Assembly: GCA_019638975.1 (NCBI GenBank)
Contig: JAHBST010000009.1
Coordinates: 1 to 39,490 of the forward strand
Length of the DNA stretch: 39,490 bases
Direction of reading: 5' to 3'
Origin: Cryobacterium sp.
Lineage (GTDB): Bacteria > Actinomycetota > Actinomycetes > Actinomycetales > Microbacteriaceae
The position numbers and the translations under genes were made by a program. Below the pieces are notes generated by a model. It searched no databases and was not told the origin of the DNA. It saw nothing but the letters and a program-made list of their open reading frames with translations. Of the stretch, positions 34,705-39,490 are shown in pieces (within the stretch, counting starts at the first letter, position 1; every line of letters starts with the position of its first letter).

Positions 34705-35700
34705 GTGCATGTACTCAGCGTCAGCTCCCTCAAAGGCGGAGTCGGAAAGACGACCGTGACGCTGGGGTTGACCTCGGCGGCATTCGCGAGGGGACTTCGA
34801 ACTCTCGTCGTTGACCTCGACCCTCAATCCGATGTCTCCACCGGTATGGACATCAGTGTCGCCGGCCACTTGAACGTCGCCGACGTGCTGGCTTCCCCCA
34901 AAGAAAAAGTCGTTCGCGCGGCCATTTCGCCGAGTGGGTGGACCCGCGGCCGACCGGGAAAAATCGACGTGCTCATCGGGAGCCCGTCTGCGATCAACTT
35001 CGACGGACCGCACCCGAGCATCCGGGATATCTGGAAACTCGAAGAAGCGCTCGCGCATCTCGAATCCGAATACGATCTCGTGCTCATCGACTCGGCGCCA
35101 TCACTGAATGCCCTCACACGCACGGCATGGGCGGCGAGCGATCGCGTGACGATCGTCACGGAACCCGGCTTGTTCTCGGTCGCCGCCGCCGATCGCGCCC
35201 TTCGCGCCATCGAGGAGATACGGCGCGGCCTGTCCCCCCGCCTCCAGCCGCTCGGCATCATCGTGAATCGTGCGAAGATCCAGTCGCTCGAACACCAGTT
35301 TCGGATCAAGGAACTTCGAGACATGTTTGGACCGCTCGTCCTCAGCCCGCAATTGCCCGAGCGCACCTCGCTGCAGCAAGCGCAAGGCGCCGCGAAACCG
35401 CTTCATGTATGGCCCGGCGAAAGCGCTCAGGAAATGGCGCACCACTTCGATCAATTGCTTGATCGCGTCATCCGTGCCGGACGAATTCCCGTGGGCGGTG
35501 TGATTCCCGACCACGAAGAACCACCGGCGCCCGCCGAGGCACCGAGCAGCGACCCGTACTCATTCGACGCCAATCATCAATGGAGGGAACCAGGTTTCCC
35601 GGCCGGCCAGCCGAACCCCTTTAGCCAGCAGGATCCCTTTAGCCAGCCGAACCCCTTTAGCCAGCAGGATCCTTTCGGTCAGCGGCCGCAGAGCTACTGA
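34705..35700 (+). CDS. ParA-family ATPase with NPF/DPF repeat tail
   Basis: The deviant Walker A motif SLKGGVGKTT (about 8-17), the Asp-containing VVDLDPQSDVSTG and YDLVLIDSAPSLNALT identify a ParA/Soj-type ATPase. The 331-residue product, counted from GTG at 34705 (family N-terminus HVLSVSSLKGG), ends in a low-complexity tail with alternating NPFSQ and DPFSQ units. A start seven codons earlier at 34684 is possible. No parB gene or parS site is adjacent, so it is an orphan ParA rather than an obvious chromosome-partition pair. It converges with a MerR gene. A role in positioning is inferred only from the family. Confidence 0.85.
   Translation: MHVLSVSSLKGGVGKTTVTLGLTSAAFARGLRTLVVDLDPQSDVSTGMDISVAGHLNVADVLASPKEKVVRAAISPSGWTRGRPGKIDVLIGSPSAINFDGPHPSIRDIWKLEEALAHLESEYDLVLIDSAPSLNALTRTAWAASDRVTIVTEPGLFSVAAADRALRAIEEIRRGLSPRLQPLGIIVNRAKIQSLEHQFRIKELRDMFGPLVLSPQLPERTSLQQAQGAAKPLHVWPGESAQEMAHHFDQLLDRVIRAGRIPVGGVIPDHEEPPAPAEAPSSDPYSFDANHQWREPGFPAGQPNPFSQQDPFSQPNPFSQQDPFGQRPQSY
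35607..35678 (+). repeat. 36-bp tandem repeat encoding QPNPFSQQDPFS
   Basis: Two tandem copies (35607-35642 and 35643-35678) lie at the 3' end of the ParA-like gene; the last bases of copy 2 diverge. Each copy consists of two 18-base subunits coding for QPNPFS and QQDPFS/G. The frame is preserved, so the tail can grow or shrink by 6 or 12 residues. Confidence 0.9.
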
Positions 35701-35707
35701 ATCTTTC

Positions 35708-36259
35708 CTAGGAAGCTCTGGTCGCCCGTCGCGCTGCGAGTTCGTCGGCCGGATCGGCGCCTTTGTCCCGATCCAGTTCGACAAGGCTCGACTCCACCTC
35801 GCGCAGAACTTTTCCGACGGCAATTCCAAAAACGCCTTGACCCCGACTTACGAGGTCGATCACGTCGTCGTTGTTCGTGCACAAATAGACGCTCGCTCCA
35901 TCGCTCATGAGCGTCGTCTGGGCCAAATCATTGACACCCGCTTCGCGAAGCTGGTTTACCGCAGTGCGTATTTGCTGAAGCGAAATTCCCGTATCGAGCA
36001 AGCGCTTCACCAATTTGAGAACCAGGATGTCACGGAACCCGTAGAGCCGTTGCGAGCCTGAGCCGGCCGCACCCCGCACAGTCGGTTCCACAAGTTCGGT
36101 TCGCGCCCAATAATCGAGCTGCCGATAACTGATGCCGGCTGCGCGCGCGGCGATAGCGCCTCGATAGCCGGCCGTGTCGTCGAGGTCGGGAAGGCCATCG
36201 GTGAAGAGCAGGCCGAGGTCGTAGCGCGAATCCTCGTTGCTGCTGCGGGGTTCACTCAT
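35708..36259 (-). CDS. MerR-family transcriptional regulator (Rv1830-like)
   Basis: The 183-residue protein has an N-terminal acidic stretch, then a MerR helix-turn-helix: GYRGAIAARAAGISYRQLDY (about 31-50), the family motif WARTELVEPTVR, and RLYGFRDILVLKLVKRLLDTGISLQQIR. The C-terminal portion may be a ligand or dimer domain with VYLCTNNDDVIDLVSRGQGVFGI. It is the second MerR gene beside garA-ftsR, as Rv1830 is in M. tuberculosis. The start ATG at 36259 has GGAAGG about 7 bases upstream. A promoter is visible upstream. Its targets are unknown; it lacks the Cys patterns of metal or redox MerR proteins. Confidence 0.9.
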   Translation of the reverse strand: MSEPRSSNEDSRYDLGLLFTDGLPDLDDTAGYRGAIAARAAGISYRQLDYWARTELVEPTVRGAAGSGSQRLYGFRDILVLKLVKRLLDTGISLQQIRTAVNQLREAGVNDLAQTTLMSDGASVYLCTNNDDVIDLVSRGQGVFGIAVGKVLREVESSLVELDRDKGADPADELAARRATRAS

Positions 36260-36309
36260 TGGGGTGCCTTCCGTGCCGGTGCTGTCGACTTTTGACGTCC
36301 GCAGCCTCC

Positions 36310-36338
36310 ACGGTACCCACGGGTCCGGTCTGAGGCAA
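36310..36338 (-). promoter_or_regulatory. Promoter of the Rv1830-like merR gene
   Basis: Read on the minus strand, -35 TTGCCT (36333-36338), 17 bases, then -10 TACCGT (36310-36315), which fits TANNNT. The predicted leader is about 44 bases and includes the GGAAGG ribosome site. It lies in the 162-base gap after ftsR, so this gene can be expressed separately from pgsA-garA-ftsR. Confidence 0.6.
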
Positions 36339-36421
36339 TGACATTCACTCGAACGCGCCCGGCGTGTCGAACTCGGTGAACCTGAAGCATACCGCGGATG
36401 CCGCCGGCTTCAGCGGAATGA

Positions 36422-37126
36422 TCAGCCGAGCCGGGACAACGCGGAGCGAATGAGGCTGCTGCGAACGACTTCGAGTTGGCCAGCGATTTCTCGCGCGAGT
36501 TCGCTCGCCTTCGCACGGCTTGACGCATCGTTGCGGCGGGCGACCGGAATCAGGGCGCTCTCGATCAATCCGAGTTCCCGCTCGGCCGCAGCACGGAATC
36601 CCCGAAGATGACGAGGCTCGATACCGGTTCTCTGGAGCTCGACGAGAGACCGCAGAACAGCGAGTGTCGGCTCGCCATAAAGGTCTGCCGGGACGATGAG
36701 CGATGCGGAAACCGCGTCGTTGAGAAGCTGCGGAGTAGCGTTCGCCTCCCGAATGAGTTCCTCGCGAGAAAGCCGCCGCTCGGTCGCCAGAATCGTGGGA
36801 ATCGGTCCCGTCGACGAGCCGGGAAGCTCCGGTTGTCTCCCGGCATCCAATTCGTCGAGATAACCGCGAATGATCTTGAGCGGCAGGTAGTGGTCCCGCT
36901 GCATCGTGAGGACGAAGCGCAAGCGATCCATGTCCGTCGGCGAAAACTTCCGATATCCGGATTCCGTGCGAGCCGGACTGATGAGCTGCCGTTCTTCGAG
37001 AAATCGAAGCTTGGAGGGAGTGAGGTCGGGAAATTCGGGGCGCAATCGTGCAAGAACCTGGCCAATGCTCAACAGGCCCTGTATCGCGGACTTCCGCGCC
37101 GGTGCCGGTGCCGGTGTTGCAGCCAC
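36422..37126 (-). CDS. ftsR: MerR-family division regulator FtsR
   Basis: This 234-residue protein is a homologue of Corynebacterium FtsR (Cg1631) and M. tuberculosis Rv1828. The helix-turn-helix region reads LSIGQVLARLRPEFPDLTPS with KLRFLEERQLISPAR and SGYRKFSPTDMDRLRFVL, followed by the family signature MQRDHYLPLKIIRGYLDE. The C-terminal half (about 120-234) is the ligand-like or dimer domain of this subfamily. FtsR activates ftsZ transcription in Corynebacterium; ftsZ is in this window with a MerR-like repeat upstream. The start GTG at 37126 shares one base with the garA stop. A Pro/Ala-rich N-terminus (residues 3-10) precedes the domain. Confidence 0.93.
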   Translation of the reverse strand: MAATPAPAPARKSAIQGLLSIGQVLARLRPEFPDLTPSKLRFLEERQLISPARTESGYRKFSPTDMDRLRFVLTMQRDHYLPLKIIRGYLDELDAGRQPELPGSSTGPIPTILATERRLSREELIREANATPQLLNDAVSASLIVPADLYGEPTLAVLRSLVELQRTGIEPRHLRGFRAAAERELGLIESALIPVARRNDASSRAKASELAREIAGQLEVVRSSLIRSALSRLG

Positions 37127-37602
37127 TATCGTTCGGCAATCGGGGACAGGTCTGCGCGGGAGGCGTAGAACGTGAGTCGAAACTTGCCGATTTGAACCTC
37201 GGCACCATCCGTGAGCAGGGCACTCTCGATTCGCACGCCGTCGAAATACGTGCCGTTGAGGGAACCGAGGTCCTTCAATTCAAACGCGCTGCCATGCCGG
37301 AGGAACTCCGTATGGCGACGAGACACCGTGACGTCGTCGAGGAAGATGTCGGCATCCGGATGCCGACCCGCAACCGTCACGTCGGAGTCCAACAGGAATC
37401 GAGCACCGACATTCGGACCACGCCGGACAACGAGCAACGCGGATGCCGAGGGCAATGCCGCGATGGCCTCTTGCTCCTCAGCCGAGAGCTCTCCGTCGAG
37501 CGCGGCGATTTGCGCCTCGAAATCCTGACCGAAGTGGGCAGTCGTGTCGTCGCTGTGGGCACCTTCTCCAGCGGCCCGACCGCTTGTGTTTTCCCCGCCC
37601 AT
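37126..37602 (-). CDS. garA: FHA-domain metabolic regulator GarA/OdhI
   Basis: GarA/OdhI binds and inhibits 2-oxoglutarate dehydrogenase and affects glutamate metabolism; phosphorylation of an N-terminal Thr by PknG/PknB switches it off. The 158-residue product has the N-terminal phospho-site region HSDDTTAHFGQDF with adjacent Thr20-Thr21, corresponding to the ETTS motif of GarA. The C-terminal FHA domain (about 65-140) has AGRHPDADIFLDDVTVSRRH and LGSLNGTYFDG. The start ATG at 37602 has a perfect AGGAGG 6 bases upstream, which overlaps the region of the pgsA stop. Operon pgsA-garA-ftsR is predicted. The PASTA kinase in this window is a candidate partner. Confidence 0.95.
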   Translation of the reverse strand: MGGENTSGRAAGEGAHSDDTTAHFGQDFEAQIAALDGELSAEEQEAIAALPSASALLVVRRGPNVGARFLLDSDVTVAGRHPDADIFLDDVTVSRRHTEFLRHGSAFELKDLGSLNGTYFDGVRIESALLTDGAEVQIGKFRLTFYASRADLSPIAER

Positions 37603-37612
37603 CGTCGACCTC

Positions 37613-38230
37613 CTAGCGAACAACAGTATCGGATTCGGAGGCGCCGGTGGCTGGCGGAATTCTGATCACCCGGACTGTTTCGACAATGTAGATCGCGCCG
37701 GCCCACCAATAAAGGAACGCGCCCCAGATCGCGAAGGCCCAGCCGATGGGTGCGCTGACAAATGCCGCCGACGGAAACGCCTGGCCGATCATGAGAATGG
37801 GAAGCGCATAAAAAAGACAAAATGTGGCGATTTTTCCCAAGTGATGAACGGGGAGCGGACCGTAACCGAAGTTGGCGAGCGTGATTCCGAGGGCGAGCAG
37901 CACGACGTCCCGGCCGACGATGATCGCAACAAGCCACCAGGGTACGATCTCGCGAACCGCGAGTCCGACGAGCGTCGCGAAAATGAACAGCCGGTCCGCG
38001 GCCGGATCGAGAAGTTGGCCGAGTCGGGAAACCTGATTGAGTCTGCGCGCGAGAACGCCATCCAGAAAATCCGTCACGCTCGAAACGACAAGAACGATGA
38101 GCGCCGCAATGTCGTTCCCCGCGATGACCAGCACGAGGAAGACGGGGACCAGGGCGAGCCGGAAAAAGCTCAGGATGTTCGGAACCGTGAAGACTCGTGA
38201 ACTGACCTGAATGTTCCAGTCGCGTGCCAC
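37613..38230 (-). CDS. pgsA: CDP-alcohol phosphatidyltransferase (PgsA family)
   Basis: This membrane enzyme replaces CMP of CDP-diacylglycerol with an alcohol phosphate; by family and position it is probably phosphatidylglycerophosphate synthase. The 205-residue product carries the complete CDP-OH signature in DFLDGVLAR through GQLLDPAADR: Asp54, Asp57-Gly58, Ala61-Arg62, Gly71, Asp75 and Asp79. About six membrane helices are present. The start GTG at 38230 has GAGG about 6 bases upstream. The stop lies 10 bases before garA. Homologous pgsA-type genes lie near garA in mycobacteria. The acceptor alcohol is not proven by sequence. Confidence 0.9.
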   Translation of the reverse strand: MARDWNIQVSSRVFTVPNILSFFRLALVPVFLVLVIAGNDIAALIVLVVSSVTDFLDGVLARRLNQVSRLGQLLDPAADRLFIFATLVGLAVREIVPWWLVAIIVGRDVVLLALGITLANFGYGPLPVHHLGKIATFCLFYALPILMIGQAFPSAAFVSAPIGWAFAIWGAFLYWWAGAIYIVETVRVIRIPPATGASESDTVVR

Positions 38231-38275
38231 AACGCCTCAGTCTAGCGGCCGTCCCGCGCGGAAGTGCGGGCCCGA

Positions 38276-38287
38276 TACGATGCAAGC
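38276..38287 (+). promoter_or_regulatory. -10 element for leaderless DUF1295 mRNA
   Basis: TACGAT (38276-38281) fits TANNNT and is followed by exactly six bases and the ATG at 38288. There is no ribosome site. The same geometry is seen at 19999 and 23087. Confidence 0.5.
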
Positions 38288-39097
38288 ATGAACGCTCTTG
38301 CCGTCGTCGTCAGCATTGCGCTGGCAATCGGAGCCGCGTGCTGGATCGCCTCCCTCATCACCAGGGATACCTCGTGGGTGGATCGGATCTGGTCGATCGC
38401 GCCCGTCGTGTACATGTGGGTGTTCGCGGGTTTCTCGGGGTTCGCGGACATCCGTCTCATCGTGATGGCGGTTCTCGTCACACTGTGGGGTGCCCGGCTG
38501 ACCTTCAACTTTGCGCGACGAGGCGGGTACCGCGGCGTGGAGGACTACCGCTGGGCCGTTCTTCGAGGGCGAATGTCCCCGATCGCGTTCCAGGCGTTCA
38601 ATTTGTTCTTCATCGTGATCTATCAAAACCTGCTGCTCGTGCTGATCACGCTCCCCGGGCTGACCGCACTCGACAACCCGCGACCGTTCGGCGCCTTCGA
38701 TGCTCTCGTCGCGGCACTGTTCCTGCTGTTCCTCGTCGGGGAGACTGTCGCCGACCAGCAGCAGTGGAATTTCCACGCGACGGACCGCACCGATGCAGCA
38801 GGCGCTAGTCCGTCACCTCGGTTTCTCACGACCGGCCTCTTCCGGTATTCGCGGCATCCGAACTTCTTTTGCGAGCAAGCACAGTGGTGGTTGATCGCCG
38901 TGTTCGGCATCATCGCCGCCGGCACCATCCCGTGGACAGTTCTCGGCGCCGTGCTGTTGACACTGCTGTTCGTCGGCTCGACGATATTCACCGAATCGAT
39001 CACTCGCTCCAAATATCACGAGTACGCCGACTACCAGGCCCGAACGTCGGCAATCATCCCGTGGTTCCCGCGAGCGGGGACGCGTCCCGGCAACTGA
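38288..39097 (+). CDS. DUF1295 integral membrane protein (steroid 5-alpha reductase-like fold)
   Basis: The 269-residue protein has about seven hydrophobic segments and the DUF1295 hallmark block near the C-terminus: LFRYSRHPNFFCEQAQWW and later TRSKYHEYADYQARTSAIIPWFP. The family belongs to the isoprenylcysteine methyltransferase/5-alpha-reductase superfamily; substrates in actinobacteria are not established. I chose ATG at 38288, which follows a TANNNT box by six bases; an upstream in-frame start at 38264 would add 8 residues. It is divergent from pgsA with a 57-base gap. The role is left open. Confidence 0.88.
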   Translation: MNALAVVVSIALAIGAACWIASLITRDTSWVDRIWSIAPVVYMWVFAGFSGFADIRLIVMAVLVTLWGARLTFNFARRGGYRGVEDYRWAVLRGRMSPIAFQAFNLFFIVIYQNLLLVLITLPGLTALDNPRPFGAFDALVAALFLLFLVGETVADQQQWNFHATDRTDAAGASPSPRFLTTGLFRYSRHPNFFCEQAQWWLIAVFGIIAAGTIPWTVLGAVLLTLLFVGSTIFTESITRSKYHEYADYQARTSAIIPWFPRAGTRPGN

Positions 39098-39135
39098 GAG
39101 CGCGAGGCTAGGCGCGCGTGAGGCGCGGCGCGGAA

Positions 39136-39490
39136 CTAGCCCGGCCATACTCCCGAGGCACCTCGGCGATGGCTGCCCACGGGATGCGCGTCGATCATGC
39201 CGATCGCTTCCATGAGCGCATACATCGTCGTGGGGCCGACGAATACGAAACCGCGATTTTTCAGCGCTTTAGACAAGGCGACAGACTCGCGGGATTGGGT
39301 TATCGCGGGTTCCGTGTCACTCGGGGCGGGAGTGCTTTCCGGACGGAACGACCACACGAGTTGGACGAGGCCTCCCTCCTGCCGAAGTGCGATGACCGCG
39401 TTCGCATTGGTGATCGTCGCGCGAATTTTCGCAAGATTCCGCACGATGCCCGCATCGGCAAGCAATCGCTCGACGTCGGCATCGCCGAAT
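39136..39490 (-). CDS. tag: DNA-3-methyladenine glycosylase I (5' end outside window)
   Basis: Tag excises 3-methyladenine from alkylated DNA in base-excision repair. The C-terminal 118 residues are inside the window, reading in from the right edge as ADVERLLADAGIVRNLAKI, a well-conserved Tag block. The late block FVGPTTMYALMEAIGMIDAHPVGSH follows. In E. coli Tag the zinc ligands are Cys4, His17, His175 and Cys179. Here His175 aligns with the His of DAHPVGS, but Cys179 is replaced by Ser (codon 39172-39174), with a His immediately after it. The other two ligands lie outside the window. A 38-base gap separates its stop from the DUF1295 gene end; the two genes converge. Confidence 0.9.
   Translation of the reverse strand, partial: FGDADVERLLADAGIVRNLAKIRATITNANAVIALRQEGGLVQLVWSFRPESTPAPSDTEPAITQSRESVALSKALKNRGFVFVGPTTMYALMEAIGMIDAHPVGSHRRGASGVWPG

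Noticed and set aside
36345-36421. Short minus-strand frame after ftsR reading LIIPLKPAASAVCFRFTEFD
   Set aside because: It looks protein-like with G/C third positions, but has no start codon or ribosome site of its own and is the tail of a frame that runs out of phase through ftsR. It could be a gene remnant, but there is no support.
1-39490. Prophage, insertion sequence, CRISPR array, toxin-antitoxin or defence system
   Set aside because: All long frames with family motifs belong to core functions. No transposase, integrase, terminal inverted repeats, spacer arrays or defence-type domains were seen.

Overview
The window reads as a G+C-rich actinobacterial chromosome, most likely order Micrococcales and probably Microbacteriaceae. 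The evidence is a complete actinobacterial division and cell-wall (dcw) cluster with wag31/DivIVA, sepF and yggT downstream of ftsZ, frequent GTG starts, a class II DAHP synthase, DUF3040 beside mraZ, a GarA/OdhI-FtsR-MerR block, and a MurE whose amino-acid selectivity motif is not the diaminopimelate type. Family placement is inference; I could not run a phylogeny. No prophage, insertion sequence, CRISPR array, tRNA or rRNA was recognised.

Region 1 (1-19350, minus strand) is one long cluster transcribed right to left: mraZ, rsmH, ftsL, ftsI, murE, murF, mraY, murD, ftsW, murG, murC, ftsQ, ftsZ, yggS, sepF, yggT, divIVA, lspA and an RluA-type pseudouridine synthase cut by the left edge. It makes lipid II from UDP-MurNAc, carries the septal synthase pair FtsW/FtsI, and builds the Z ring. 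Seven junctions are 4-base start/stop overlaps (six GTGA, one ATGA) and murD/ftsW overlap by 38 bases. The cluster starts at a promoter overlain by three GTGGA boxes spaced exactly 10 bp, the expected MraZ operator. A second promoter region lies before ftsZ and contains a MerR-like inverted repeat.

Region 2 (19450-29301) holds DUF3040 with its own terminator, a trans-polyprenyl diphosphate synthase, an Rv2175c-like DNA-binding protein, a three-LysM cell-wall enzyme, a PASTA-domain Ser/Thr kinase, class II DAHP synthase, a PlsC-type acyltransferase and a long-chain acyl-CoA synthetase. The content and order recall the Mycobacterium tuberculosis Rv2173-Rv2187 interval.

Region 3 (29309-35700) has a full-length pyruvate carboxylase followed by a MinD-like ATPase and peptide deformylase, with a second ParA-like ATPase divergent from pyc that ends in NPF/DPF repeats. 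Region 4 (35708-38230) is pgsA, garA, ftsR and a second MerR regulator. FtsR homologues activate ftsZ in Corynebacterium, which links this block back to region 1. The right end has a DUF1295 membrane protein and a truncated 3-methyladenine DNA glycosylase I gene whose product lacks one expected zinc ligand.

Most of the window is core biology. The observations most worth checking are the MurE HHPR motif, apparent leaderless starts (TANNNT, six bases, start codon) at three genes, the possible FtsR operator before ftsZ, the repeat tail on the ParA-like protein, and the zinc-ligand change in Tag.
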